From positions 15,026,059 through 15,090,058 of the forward strand of contig CM055092.1 in the NCBI GenBank assembly GCA_029204225.1: 64,000 nucleotides of DNA, given 5' to 3'. Source of the DNA: Diphasiastrum complanatum. Its lineage: Eukaryota; Streptophyta; Lycopodiopsida; Lycopodiales; Lycopodiaceae. A model generated the notes under the pieces. The model made no database searches. It had not been told where the DNA came from and saw only the letters and a list, made by a program, of their open reading frames with translations. Numbering within the stretch: the first letter of the stretch is position 1; each line of letters starts with the position of its first letter. Both the position numbers and the translations under genes were made by a program. Shown here in pieces: positions 1 to 13,599 of this stretch.

Positions 1-29
1 AAAAGTCTTTTGGCAAGGATGCCTCAATT

Positions 30-1000
30 CTAATGGTTTTGGCACATTCACACAAGGTTCCATTCTTTCTTTCAGCCACCCCATTTTGAGATGGTGTATA
101 TGCACAAGAAAACTCCCTTTTAATGCCTTCAAGCTCACAATAATCATGAAATTTATTGGAAGTGTACTCATCACCTCCATCCCACTTCTAATAATCTTGA
201 TTTTGTATGAAAATTGCTTTTCAACTCGAGCTTTGAACTTTAGGAAATAGTCAAACACCATAGACTTTGAAGCTAGAAGATATAACCAAGTAAATCTTGT
301 GAAATCATCAATGAAAGTTACAAAGCAAGTAGCACCACCCTTTCTCTTTGAAGATGAGACGTGCACATCCGAGTGTATGAGCTCCAATGGATGTGTAGTC
401 TTAATAGATGACTTTGAAAAAGACTTCTTATGAGATTTAGATATGGCACAAGCCTCACATGGCATGAAATTCTTGGAGATAAGATTAGGCAAGCCAATAG
501 CTTTGGCTTTCTTGACCACGGACACCATAGAACTATAGTTAGGATGCCCCAACCTTCTATGCCATAGTTCCTCCAAAGAAATATGAGAAGCAAAAGCACC
601 ATCACAAGAGTTAGCATACTCTTTGGGATCAAGCTTGTAGATTCCACCATATCTAGACCCAAATGCAAGGATCTCATCATGCTTCTTGATTGTACATGTA
701 TCAATATTGAAATTCACATCTAGTCCACTATCAAGCAATTGCCCAACACTAATAAGATTTTTTGTTATCTTAGGAACAAAAAGTACTTTAGACAGAGAAA
801 GAACTTTTGATGATGAAAGCTTTAAGGGAATGGTCCCTATGCCTTCAATAGCACACTCATGATCATTTGCTGTGTAGATGGACTTCTTGGCTCCTTCATA
901 AGGTGTCATGGATGAAAAAGTATGCTTGGAGCTACACATATGTGAGGAAGCTCCACTGTTGATGTACCACGAACCATCCTTCTTGAAAGGTGATGAAGAA
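30..1000 (-). pseudogene. pol: Copia protease and integrase N-terminal half (degenerate)
   Basis: Downstream of gag the minus strand encodes WYINSGASSHMC at about 920-960, the Copia protease active-site region. The catalytic D of D-S/T-G has become N (GAC to AAC). Next come a GAG-pre-integrase motif (WHRRLGHPN, about 540-580), a HCC-like MPCEACAISKSHK block, then the integrase core with HSDVHVSSSKRKGG and FIDDFTRFTWLYLL. A TPSQNGV-like segment is corrupted near 70-110 beside stops. The longest open frames here (for example 318-704) are shadows of this degenerate frame. Confidence 0.8.
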
Positions 1001-1089
1001 AAACTTGAGACCATAAGAGATCCCTCTCCATCACTTGCATGAGCATCTTCCTTCTCTTCATTGGAAATGTTGGCTTGCTTGAATTGACT

Positions 1090-1914
1090 CTACTTCTTGA
1101 AGCAATTGGTGGCATAATGCCCCTTCTTGCCACAAAAGAAACACTTGATGTTTTTGTTCTTCTTCTTGGATGTGAAAGCTTGAGAGGACTCATCCTCTTC
1201 TCCTTTCTCCTTGGAATTAAGATTGTTTTTGCTTGAAGAGGGTCGGTGTTGATTCTTACTTCTTGACTTGTGCTTGTCTTTGGTAAAGAGGGCTTTACCA
1301 TCAATGTTGAGAGACAGTCTTTCCATTTTCAAGAGTTTATACTCTTGTCTTGAATCTTCATAAATGAGCACACTTTGGAGTGCTTCCAAACTTAGTAGCT
1401 CCTCCTTAATGGCATAACTCTAAACAAGGTTGTCATATTCCTCCTTTAACCCATTAAGTATGACTTAAACAAGTTCATTTTGGTTGATGGAGTCTCCTAT
1501 GCATGACAATTCTCTATGGAGGTCTTTAACTCTCATTACATAAGCTGAAGCACATTCATCACTTCTCTGTACACTTTGAATAACTTGGTTTCTTAGTGTT
1601 AGAAGTCTAGAAGTATTCTTTGCCTCATAGATGGACTTGAGAGTATCCCAAGCATCTTTGGCATTAGTACAAGCACCAATTTCTCTTAAGATGTCATTTG
1701 AGACATTCATTTTGATATAATGTAGAGCCATCTTAGCTCTCTTTTTGTACTTTGGAATTTCTTGAGGAATTTGTGGTTCTTCTTCAATACCAAGTACAAT
1801 ATCCATCACATCTTGTAAAATTAAGAGAGATTCCATCCTAACCTTCCAAATTGAGTATTTGGAGGTTGACAATCTTTCACTTGCTTCTAATAGAAAGGCA
1901 CCCATTGAAGCCAT
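1090..1914 (-). pseudogene. gag: Copia gag with CCHC zinc knuckle (interrupted)
   Basis: The likely start is the ATG at 1912-1914 (MASMGAFLLEA). The frame then shows the Copia gag pattern: a YSIWKVRMESLL segment near residue 20, a KDAWDTLKSIYE block and an SVQRSDECASAYVMRVKDL region. Near the end is the nucleic-acid-binding knuckle CFFCGKKGHYATNC (C-x2-C-x4-H-x4-C). Two in-frame stops (TAA near 1462, TAG near 1423) interrupt it, both one transition from a glutamine codon. The product would have been the capsid/nucleocapsid protein. Confidence 0.85.
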
Positions 1915-2657
1915 AAAGAATGTTGGAAATAAAAAAAGATGGATGAAAAGATTGCTTATCTTCTCACTATAGGAACCAATCAAGGGTAAAAAACCAAATC
2001 CTATATAAGACTAAGCAAAAAACTGTGAGATAGATCTTACTAGTCTGACAATCTCTCTAAAACAAGATTTGAATCATCAAAAAAGATAAAGTATGGCAAA
2101 AGTTATGGTTCTCTGAATTTCACACATGTGAAACACTCCAAAAATATCAAATCGACTCAAATACAACCTATTTGTATGAAACAATTTGCCTAGAACCTCT
2201 AAATTTTGCCTAAATCACATATAGATGAGATTGGTCAACTTCTGGGTGATTTTTGTGATCATTCAAGCAATAAATGACATGTACTCACGATTTGCCACAG
2301 TTCTAGATGCCCTACCTACGACTATTCAAAAGCTTATAACTTTTGATTGGCTTATCCAACTATCATGATTCAAATTGCATCAAATTTTACACATTTTTAG
2401 CTTTCTAGTGGGCTAAATTGCATGAAATTTGGATCTAAGGTGAGAAAGAACCACCAAACTGAAAATGGGCGGATTTCACACGTGCCTGCACCTGAAATTC
2501 CATACAGTACCTGATCTGAACCATTCAAAGTGGTTTGAAGCTCTAAATCACCAAAAAACTGCAAACTAGCTAGGAAGTAGAATCTAGACAATTTCTAGCT
2601 TGAAATCTGATCAAATTTGCAAACTTTTTGATTAGATTTGCTTGTAAATCTTAGGTA

Positions 2658-2670
2658 GGCTCTGATACCA
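2658..2670 (-). other. Primer-binding site, initiator tRNA-Met type
   Basis: The minus strand reads TGGTATCAGAGCC directly after the LTR end. This matches the 3' end of plant initiator tRNA-Met, the usual primer of Copia elements. Confidence 0.85.
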
Positions 2671-3255
2671 TGTTGAATTCACACATGTGGGATGCCCTAC
2701 ACATGTACTTTTGATATTTTAAGCCCAATAATACCATAAAGATCAAACTAGCATTGATTGACAATAGGAAAGCTGACCATACAAGAAATATTATTGTGTT
2801 ACAAGCAAGATCTATCAACAAAACATGAAACTAAGTACAATAAATGCCTCAACTTGGCTAGAGAGAGAATATGAAAGTACAAACTCGAGTAGAGAGAGAG
2901 GGCACAAAGAGCTTAGTCTCCAAATTTGCATTACACACAAAAATCATCATCTTCTCAATGAGAGTACATCACATATATATAGATCCATGGACTCTCCTCC
3001 TACTTTGAGTTGAATTGGAGTTATGAATCCACCTCTCAAGCTATCTAGACTTATTCAAGCCACCTCAATATGTCTAATTGTGCCACCTAGTATTTTCATG
3101 CATTAAATGTGGCATGCAAAGTACAAATGGCAATTCCTATGATAGCTCGTGTTTCTACTTCTACCTACCTTGAATATTTTATTCTAAGATGAGTCTTTAC
3201 TAAGCCAAAAGAGCTCAATTCATCTTTGGCATTTTTAGGACCCCTACTTACAACA
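2671..3255 (-). repeat. 5' LTR of the left-edge Copia element
   Basis: Read on the minus strand it starts TGTTGTAAGTAGGGG and ends GAATTCAACA, so it has TGTTG/CAACA terminal inverted pentamers and is about 585 bp long. It is directly followed by a tRNA primer-binding site. A TATATATA run at about 2970-2980 (minus sense) could be the LTR TATA box. The second LTR lies outside the window, so age cannot be estimated here. Confidence 0.82.
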
Positions 3256-3299
3256 TTAGATAGATTTTTCCAATATTTCAATAGAGTTGAGTGTTATTA

Positions 3300-4463
3300 C
3301 ACGACGCTTCATGCGCTCTCATCAAGCAGATCGTTCACAATCAGAAAGTATTGTAGTTAGGTCTCTATCAAGCTTTCAAGCTTGAAGTCTCTTGAGCATT
3401 CTAGCTCAGTCTTTTAGAGATTTATTTAGAGTTGCTATTGCACTAATGCTTATCAGTAGAGCTACTTATTATCAGACTTATTCTCAGTTACTCAGAGACA
3501 ACTTAGAGTGTAGCGGTTTCTATCTGCTAATGTCTTGCGCTCATTAGCAACTGATTTTATTTTTCTGAATCAATACTATTTCTTATTGCATTCAGTTTAT
3601 GTCAAAATGCATGCATCTCTGTATTGCTTTTGTAACTGATATAAATTATTTGAGAATTCAATACTTTATGTTTAAACATGTAATCACTTAGTATCTAGCA
3701 AAAGTTAGTTGCTAAAGATTGAACATGATTTCCATCGCTACTGCTTTGTTCAATTTTTGATAGGCATAGTCATGCATTGGAAGTAGGAAGTTTCAACATT
3801 CATTATCTACCTATTTTCGACATGGTATCAGAGCATACCTATATGGTATCAGATCATTCTATCATAGTATCAGTGCTAGATCATTACTTATTTATCTGAA
3901 CCGTCATTGTATCAGACTTGTGATCTCTATCAACGCCTAATACTATTTCGATATTAGAGAAAAAAGCCCTAATACTTGATATCTTTTGCAATATCAAATC
4001 AATATCATATTCTTCAGTTTATTTCATCCTTTTTGTATCAGAGATTGATTTCTTATTGTTGGCACTTCTACAACTTAGCGTCATCGATACAATCGACAGA
4101 CTAAGCCTCCAAATGGATTCTCAAACTAAAGCTGGTCTTATCGCAGACAAGCTCAATGGATCCAATTATCATTTGTGGAAATTTAAGATGAAGACCTTGC
4201 TAATTGCCAACGAGTTGTGGGATGTTGTTACAGGTATCGAAGTGAAACTTGAAGACTACACAGAAGAATCAAAATGAAAATCGAAGGATGGTAAAGCTTT
4301 TGTGCTTATTATCCTCAATATATCAGATACTTAGATTGGACACATAGCTGAAGCTAAACTTCAAAAGAAGTTTGGGACATCCTGAACTCACTATATGATG
4401 TGAGGGACATAACTACTAAGTTACATCTACAAAGGAAATTCTTGCAGCAAGCTTAAGGGGGAG
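3300..4463 (+). mobile_element. Internally deleted Copia element: LTR end, PBS, gag remnant, PPT
   Basis: A TGGTATCAGAGC primer-binding site lies at 3833-3844, directly after an LTR end (TTTTCGACA). It is followed by a gag start and then, after only about 600 bp, by a polypurine tract AAGGGGGAG at 4455-4463 and a new LTR start (TGTTGGAGTTTAATC at 4464). All of pol is missing, so this is a large internal deletion. The sequence upstream of 3833 (about 3300-3832) is the presumed 5' LTR; its left boundary is not clear. Confidence 0.72.
4113..4440 (+). pseudogene. gag: Copia gag N-terminal remnant
   Basis: From the ATG at 4113 the frame reads MDSQTKAGLIADKLNGSNYH followed by LWKFKMKTLLIANELWDVVTG, the DUF4219/UBN2-type Copia gag N-terminus. 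A TGA at 4275, a TAG near 4333 and a frameshift before a VWDILNSLYDVRD segment (about 4373-4412) end the product. The remaining codons run directly into the polypurine tract. Confidence 0.8.
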
Positions 4464-5760
<1,297 letters not shown>

Positions 5761-6420
5761 TCCATGCATCTGGTTTTTCTAATTTGAAAATTCTTTTATG
5801 TCATTGAATGACCATTGCTATTCAATCCAAATGATTCTATAATTACCATCAGTTTGGCATTTGGGATATAGATCTCACATGGAAAAATTATCAACATGAT
5901 CATAACCAATATACAAATTATTGATTTTGAGTTGATTATTTCTGGAAATGGTAAATGACATTTTGAATGGGCATTTTATTCTACAAAATTGGAGGAAAAG
6001 AGATGCTTGCAAAGAATAATGATATCTTTCTCACTCAACGTTCCTCCATAAAAATTTTCATAAGATGCAAAGTCACATCCAATAATATTGATATATTCAA
6101 TGTATTGAACTGCAAACTAGAAACTAAAAAAAATGGGACTTTCAAGTACTTGTCCTATATTGTTGATAGGACATTTCCAACTTGTACATGAATAATGTCA
6201 TCACACTCCACAATGTACAGTTTGCCATGACTCCGCAATCATAGGTGTTTCTATTTTTGTCAATGCACTCCATATGAAAGTGTCGTCCCGGGCGTCCACA
6301 ATGCATTGTGTTTTTTGTACTGAACGAGAAAGAACAAAATGTGTTAGGGATACAACAAAAATGTAGAAAATTACACGTACAAATAGTTTAACATGTGAAT
6401 GATGTACATAGCTTACATGA

Positions 6421-7170
6421 AAATTGCACCCCCTTGCAAATTCCCGCTCTCTCTCTGTTACTTCCTCATTGTTTGTCGAGGCTTATCTAAGGGCATCGCG
6501 TAGCCAATCAAGCATCATGTCCTTGGGTAGAAGGGCGAGGTCAAGTGGGTATGGTTGTCTTCTATGCCCTCTCCTGAAAGTGGCTCGAGCAGTTTGTCTA
6601 CAAGCCTTAGCCTCTTCATATCTCGAAATCCACTTTTGCATTTCTTCGCTATTAAGAATGCAAAACTTATTCACCTTCTCCCTGAAGGACTCACTCGTTC
6701 TCGTGGTCAGTCCTTTTCCTTGAGGAACCTCCCCAACAACACGCTCATCATCCTTATTATCCCAAAGATGAGGAATAGAAGGATCATTATGCGCAAGAAA
6801 CTCCGTGATATAAACCATTGAATCTTGCACTAGCCATCCTTCCGCCATGCTACCCTCAGGCCATGCTCTTTGTCTTACAAAGCCTTTCAATGTTTTCATG
6901 AATCATTCTAAGAAAAACATCCAACGGCTGCTATGGACAGTGCCTGTATTAAAAATATGGATCAATATTAATGAGAGAACATTGTAACCACAATATCAAT
7001 AGTCTAGGAAGGACTAAGAATAGACAATTGATGAAAGTAGATGATGTACCTGCAATGGCCACCTCATCTACCAAATGCACAATGAGATGCATTTGAAAAA
7101 TGGATGTGGGAAAGGGCTTCTCGATCAAACACATTGCCTCGATGGAGCTTTGTCTTGCCACCTCAATGGA
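6421..7170 (-). pseudogene. CACTA (En/Spm) transposon DUF4218 remnant
   Basis: Two minus-strand blocks belong together. The segment at 6949-7161 ends in the HLIVHLVDEVAIAG motif. The segment from about 6950 down to 6483 continues RWMFFLE-stop-FMKTLKGFVRQ and then PEGSMAEGWLVQDSMVYI. These are hallmarks of the DUF4218 domain that accompanies the transposase in plant CACTA elements. A probable intron lies between the two blocks. The stop replaces the usual arginine of FERFMKTLKG and fits CGA to TGA. CACTA termini and the TNP2 transposase proper were not found nearby. Confidence 0.82.
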
Positions 7171-7411
7171 TGCTAGCGGTATCTCCTTGGATGAAATTTA
7201 TCTTCATAAGAAAAGCAAACAAAAATAATATACACATTTGGTAGATCATCATCTTAAATGATCTCATGTGATTCAAATTTGCATTGATTGTACACACACA
7301 TAAACTAATGGCATCATACTTAAAGCTAATAGCCATGAAACATTAAAAAGCTTTGAGAACAAAATTATAAAACATAAACTAATATATAACATAAAGCATA
7401 AACTAGTAGTA

Positions 7412-7437
7412 TGAAACACACACACACACACACACAC
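7412..7437 (+). repeat. (CA)n microsatellite
   Basis: About 13 CA units. Confidence 0.9.
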
Positions 7438-7651
7438 GAAGAGAATAAAAAGAGAACATTATAGAGTGCTCATCAAAACTCCCGAACCAAATGATTATAT
7501 CCTATTCTAGAATGTCACCACATGCTCCATCCTTGTGGTGTATGGTTTTTCTTGTGGAACTTCCAACAAGAAACATTTGAACCACGTCTTTAACAGAAGA
7601 AAACAAGGGCTATACACCTATTTCCTAGAATTGGAAGTGCTGATTACCTTT

Positions 7652-7808
<157 letters not shown>

Positions 7809-8589
7809 CTTTTCTTCTCTCATTCTCTATCTCTCTCCATCTCTCTTATATTCTCTCACTCAATCCCTCTATTACTTCTTCATCTCTCTTTATTAAACCA
7901 AACATGAAGTCCAAACATGAAACGTATACCTAACAACAAGAAACTAACAACATTGAAGTGGCATAAATTAATAAGCATAAGCAAACTAGCTAACAAGTAC
8001 GAATGAAACTAGCTAAGTAACTAACTAACAAGTACAAACGAAACTAGCTAACTAATGACTCATAGAAAAAAATAGATCTACTCATCAAAATTAAAAAATC
8101 TGCTAAAAAAAACACCTAAACAAAAAAAATGTATCAATAAATTCATAGATCTATAATTTGAAATCTTAAAAAAATCTAAGAAAAGGTCGAAACATATGTC
8201 AGAATAGAAACTAGTATATTGTTGTAAACAACATTGTGCATTCCGACCCTGTCTGTACCTGGGATCTGCTACCGAATGTGCGCCTCAACTGCTCGGATGG
8301 TGATCGGCCCAAAAGTCAACAAACAAACCTACAAAACAAAACCATTATTGAAGTTCTTAATTAAATTACTACAAAAAATACCCTTGAACAATCTAAACTT
8401 TACAAAACAAATCTGAAAGAACCATATCCACTCAAAACAAAAGCTAAATTTACACAAAGAACAACAAAGATGCATAGATCTCAAAAAAAAAATTGTGGAA
8501 CACAACTTTGGATCAAAACTAACTAAAATTTGATGCAGGGTTGAGAACTAAGATTTGATTCAAGGCTGAGATCTGCACACACACAATCA

Positions 8590-9110
8590 GCCATTGAAAT
8601 AGCCAGCGCTTTATCTATTCCAGTAGATGGGCCTATTTCGATGGCCATTCCGAATGTATTGGATTTGGATCTACAACAAAAAATCTAGATTTGGAAATCT
8701 GGATTCACAAAATAAAATCATGTGCAAAGTACAACTTTGGATATACAAAACTAACAACACTAATGACTTTGCATCATACAAAACTAATATAGATAGTATG
8801 CAAAGCTTGGATCTACACAAGCTTGGAATTATAACAAGTGTAGTAGGAAGGAACTGGCTTCGGAATAGCCATCAAAATAGGTGACGCTATACTGAATCTA
8901 CGAGATCGTCCTATTCTGACAGACATTCCGACTATCTAGAAATCTGGATCTGCAGCAAAAATATGGATAAAGAATCATCTACAATAAAACTTATTCACAC
9001 AGATGCAAGAATCAGTGATCGGAATACCCATCGGAATAGGTGCTGCTATACTAGATCCCATAGATCTACCTATTCCAATGGCCATTCTGACTTCGATTTG
9101 TAGATTCGTC
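8590..9110 (+). repeat. Three diverged repeat units rich in CTATTCC/GGAATAG
   Basis: Blocks near 8595-8720, 8855-8960 and 9015-9110 share a pattern. Each has a GGAATAG-type motif, then about 50 bp later CCTATTCxxxTGGCCATTCxGA, then a 'TCTAGATTTGGAAATCTGGATC'-like stretch. Units are 170-260 bp apart and diverged. Two more copies of the motif pair occur near 9615-9660. They may be subterminal repeats of the adjacent CACTA element, which is inference. No genes are seen in 7810-9930. Confidence 0.55.
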
Positions 9111-9931
9111 ACCTCCTATGCCTTAAAAAGAACCTGCATAAAAACGTGGAGTCAATAAAACCAAAGTCGTAATCACAATGAGATGGAGACTAAGATGTGA
9201 GAGAAGGAGAGAGTGAGAAAAAAAAATGGAAAGAGAGAGATTACATTACATTCAATAATCACAAAAGCTCCACCCTCCACCTTCATTTTTCTTCTTGAGC
9301 TTACCACTTGATTTTGCAAGGAGAACAACAAAGAAGCAAGAGTAAGAGGAGCAAGTATGGAGCAAGAGTAGGATCAAAGAGGAGCAATAGCAAGAGGAGA
9401 AAGCTAAAGCAATAACAAGAGGAACAATCAAAAGTGAGGAGGATAAAGAGGGTGAGAAAGGATCAACCACACAAAGGAGGAGACAAAGGCTGTAGGTACG
9501 TCCACTGATACTATCACCCACTCCAATTTCCCTTTCGAAAATGTCGTGACAAGGCACAAAGATTTCAAAATTAGCAAAAATCTATCTGGGCATCAATATA
9601 GCCCACAAATTAGAATCGGTATTCCGAGGCTATTTTGAGGTCTATTCCAAGGCCCTCACTAAATGCTAAAATCCCACATATCTCTTAGGTTTCTTTTGAT
9701 ATTTCACATCTTTTAATGGATATCGACTTTTGAAAAATGTTGCATTCTAAAGCCACACAATTATCAAAGATTGTTGGTTTTTATATTTCCTAGTCTTGTT
9801 AAAGAATAGTGCATTAAACGAAACTATTTTTTATCTACTAAATTATATTTATTATGATAAAAGAATTCAAAAGTCTTTAAACATCGATGTTGGCATCCAA
9901 CTACTTTTCTTGGACATCAACCTATAAGCTC

Positions 9932-11600
9932 GCTCCAACAATAATTTTTATGGTACCCATGTAAGATCCCCATAAATTTTTGAAATTGCTACCTTTAGAA
10001 AATAGTGAGATTTCATGGTCACAAATTTTTGAGGGTTAATATTCTGAGGTCCCCTTCCCTAGATCTCTAGATCCCTAAACCCCAAACCCTACACCCTACA
10101 TCCTAAACTCTAAACCCTACACTCTAAACCCTAAACCCTAAGCCCTAAACCTTGAATTCAAAATCTTAAATCCTAAACCATATATTCTAAACCCTAAACT
10201 CTTACCCCAAACCCTAACCACTAGATCTTGAACCCTGAATCCAAAATCTTAAATCCTAAACTCTGAACCCTGAACCTGAACCCTAAACTTTGGATTCTGC
10301 ACCTTGGACCACTCCAACAATAATTTTTATGGTACCCATGTAAGATCCCCATAAATTTTTGAAATTACTACCTTTAAAAAATAGTGAGATTTCATAGTCA
10401 CAAATTTTTGAGGGTTAATATTCTGAGGTCCCCTTCCCTAGATCTCTAGATCCCTAAACCCCAAATCCTAGATCCTATACCCTAAACTCTAAACCCTACA
10501 CCCTAAACCCTAAACCCTAAGCCCTAAACCTTGAATCCAAAATCTTAAATCCTAAATTATATATTCTAGACCCTAAGCTCTTACCCCAAACCCTAACCAC
10601 TAGGTCCTGAACCTTGAATCCCAAATCCTAAACCCTAGACCCTAAATTTTAAATCCTAAACCCTAAACCCTACATATAGATCCAAAATCTTAAATCCCAA
10701 ACTCGAAACCTTAGATTCTAGACTCTAGACTCTAAACCCTAGACCATAAACTCTAAATTCTAAACCCTAGAACCAAAATCATAAATCACAAATCCCAAAT
10801 CTTAAACCCTAGACCCTGAATTCTAAACCCAAAATCATAAATCCCAAAACCTAAACCCTATACCCAGAACTCTAAATCCAAAATCTTAAATCCTAAACCC
10901 TAAACTCTAAATCCTAGATCTTAAACTCTTAACCTAGAATCATAAGCCCTAAAACCTAGACGCAAAATCTTAAATCCTAAATTTTAAATCCTACATCCTA
11001 AACCCTAAATCCTAAATCCTAATCCCTAATCCCTAGACCAAAATCTTAAATTTCCAAACCTTAAATCCTAGACCTTGAACCCTAAATCCAAAATTTTAAA
11101 TCCCAAAACCTAAACCCTATACCCTGAACCCTAAATCCACAATCTTAAATCCTAATTGCTACATTTAAAAAATAGTAAGATTTCAAGGTCCCAAATTTTT
11201 GAAGGTTATTTTGAGGTCTCTTTTTCCAAATTCCTAAACTCCAAACCCTAGACTCTAAACCCCTAGAGCCTAAACCCTAAACTCTAAATCCTAAACCCTG
11301 AATCCTAAACCCCAGACCCTAAATCTTGGACTTTGGACCTTGGACCCAAAATTTTATATCCCAAACCCTAAACCCTAGACCCTGAACTCTAAATCCTAAA
11401 CCCTAAACCCTAAATCCTAGACCCTAAATCATAGACTTTGAACCTTGAACCCAAAATCTTAAATCTTAAATTGTAGATCCTAAACCCTAAATCCTAGACT
11501 TTGAACCATGAATCCAAAATCCTAAATCCTAAACTCTAACCTCTAGAATCTTAATCTTAAGTCCTAAATCCTAAACTCTAGTATCACAAGCAAGTCTCTC
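9932..11600 (+). repeat. Degenerate telomere-like (CCCTAAA) tract with embedded 380-bp duplication
   Basis: From about 10060 to 11580 the sequence is dominated by CCCTAAA and near variants (CCTAAAT, CCTAGAC, CTTAAAT), the plant telomere heptamer on this strand, heavily mutated. A non-telomeric block beginning CTCCAACAATAATTTTTATG occurs at 9932-10080, again at 10312-10460 (about 380 bp later, nearly identical), and partly at 11157-11225. The array therefore grew by duplication of a composite unit, not only by heptamer addition. Confidence 0.9.
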
Positions 11601-11790
11601 CAAGCTCGTAAAATCCTAGAAGGCTGTGTAGAATGAACCTCCCAACCATAGGCACCCCATATTTGAATCCTTCTACTTGTTATTCCCGTCAACTGGCACA
11701 TGGCATCCACTTATGGGTGATTAGTGGCCTCTGTGACCTGTGAATACTGAGTGACTCATAGGGTGCCACCCTCGTGCCCCGCCAAAGACC
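11600..11790. other. Spacer
   Basis: Nothing recognisable between the telomere-like tract and the Gypsy remnant. Confidence 0.4.
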
Positions 11791-12600
11791 TGTGATCCGA
11801 TTAGTCATCCCGCGTCGGCTAGCATCTCGTCACTGATGGCTAGGGTCCCGATGGTCAAAACACACCGCATCTCTAATAGCTTATCATGCGGCCACACTGG
11901 ATCACTGCTTGTGATGCACCGGTTCGGACTATCATGGCATTCATGAAGTATGTTACAATGAAGATCCTTCACATTTGGCATGAATACTTTTTCGGTTCTC
12001 AACAACATACCTTCCTTCACGATGTATGTCAAATAAAACTAGTGTGTTCTTCTACGGAAGCGATAGGCGAGGCTGACTCTTTTGCTTGGCTGACTAACTT
12101 GCATGCATAGGCCACACACACTTACAATGTGGGTCCTTTTGTTGAGCCCTCTTGATTTCCTCCATGAGATCACTGTCAACTATAGGCAAGGCTCATCTGA
12201 TGCAGTAGTGCATCATCGACCACATTTTTCTTCTCTCTTTGGAAGCGAATTTCCAAATAAAATTCATGCATCAACTTGGCCCACCGAGCTTGGCGGCCTT
12301 TCAAATCTGGCTGAGTGCAAAATACTTTAAAGCATAATGATCTGTGTACACATAAACTCGGTGTCACATAAATAATGTCTCCACACCTTGAGCGCATGTA
12401 TGATCACATACAGCTCCTGCTCGTGTGTAGGATATCTCTGTTGAGCCGATTTTAGCTTTTTATTCTCAAAGGCTACTAGTCTACCCTCTTGGCTCAACAC
12501 TGCACCTACGAAAATGCCACTTGCATCCGTCTCTAGGTCAAACGGTTTCTGAATATCAACAATCTTGAGAACTGGAGCTGTGTCAAGATGTGACTAGAAC
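11790..12600 (-). pseudogene. pol: Gypsy retrotransposon RNase H and integrase zinc-finger remnant
   Basis: On the minus strand near 12600 the sequence reads [20 protein letters not shown], the start of the Gypsy RNase H domain, followed by [18 protein letters not shown] and [19 protein letters not shown]. Next is QPDLKGRQARWAKLMHEF (about 12280-12335), the RNase H end, with VVDDALLHQ where VADALSRR is usual. At 11805-12032 is the integrase N-terminal HHCC region (YIVKEGMLLRTEKVFMPN, ECHDSP). Stops and frame changes make it non-functional. Confidence 0.85.
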
Positions 12601-13590
12601 ATGAAAAAACAAATAGAATGTAAATGAAATGATTCCTCCATGTTTTAAACTTTGAACTCTCTGGAAAATTACAACAACCAAACAATAAATGTGAGTGATG
12701 ACCATTTGCTTGCTTGTCTCCTCCAACTTTGTCCTTTCTTGATATGTCTCCACCATAAAACTCCATGAATGAGTCTCCATCTCCATCTTGCCACAAGAAA
12801 CCATCAAACCTTGGAAATCCATGAGTAGGTGAGTACATCAATGATGCAAATCCAGCACCACATGACTCCATAAACCAAGTAGGTTGCACTAGTCCATCTT
12901 CAAGATCTACTTGACACAAGAAAATGACCATGAATTCACCAAAAATTGACAATCTCCAAACATTGGCATCAAGTAGCTCAACACTTGAGAACTTGATCAT
13001 GGATGAGTGATATAATGAACCTCCAATAGCTTCATTTCCATCAGCAAAACCAACCAAGAATGCTAGTACAACTCCAACAATAAGATATTGCAAGACAATG
13101 TACCTAGTTTGTCCATATCTTGACAATTTGCACACATCCACATGAAATAGCTCGAACATGAGATAGAACAAGTAAAGTAAACTTGAACAACACTTCCTTG
13201 CTGCTCCTTTGACCTTACTTGAGTTTAAATACTCCTGCAAAAACAAATCCATAACATCTTTGCCAAATAACCTTCCTTTGATGCTCTTGACTAGCTCCAA
13301 ATCCTTTTGGCCATCAAAGTCATTGAACAAACTTTGTTTTCCAGATCCATTGCTTGATTTCCAGCATGAAAACCATGAGAACCAATATCCACTTTCATAG
13401 CATCATTTACACAAGAATATTCTCCAAAAGATGTGAGTAAAGCAAAGTGAGTCGCTTCCACTTGCTTACCTTTCTCTTGGTCATCAAAAATATCAAAGAT
13501 ATAAATATCTTCAGACCTGAAACTCTGGAAATACTCCCTCTAAAACATATGATCTATATCCAACAAGAGCTCATCAATGCTTGATCTCGA
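12600..13590 (-). CDS. Uncharacterised reading frame fused to the Gypsy remnant
   Basis: A frame opens with an ATG at 13330 (MFNDFDGQKDLELVKSIKGR) and stays open for about 244 codons, until it runs out of frame into the RNase H sequence at 12600. Upstream, 13350-13590 reads in other frames as EDIYIFDIFDDQEKGKQVEA and similar. The product has a hydrophobic central part (SLLYLFYLMFELFHVD, YLIVGVVLAFLVGF) and a charged Gly/Asp-rich end. I do not recognise the family. It may be a captured fragment, part of an unusual Gypsy polyprotein, or chance openness. Confidence 0.3.
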
Positions 13591-13599
13591 ATAGCAATT

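Larger units (their letters stand above)
1..3255 (-). mobile_element. Ty1/Copia retrotransposon, 5' part, running off the left edge
   Basis: In minus-strand order the element shows a 5' LTR (2671-3255), a primer-binding site (2658-2670), an untranslated leader (about 1915-2657), gag, a CCHC knuckle, protease, GAG-pre-integrase and the integrase core, then leaves the window at base 1. This gag-PR-INT order with a TGGTATCAGAGC primer-binding site is that of plant Copia elements. Reading frames are interrupted by several stops, so the copy is dead. Reverse transcriptase and RNase H are expected beyond the left edge. Confidence 0.9.

Noticed and set aside
6424-6821. Plus-strand frames overlapping the CACTA remnant
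   Set aside because: They are antisense shadows of the DUF4218 coding sequence on the minus strand.
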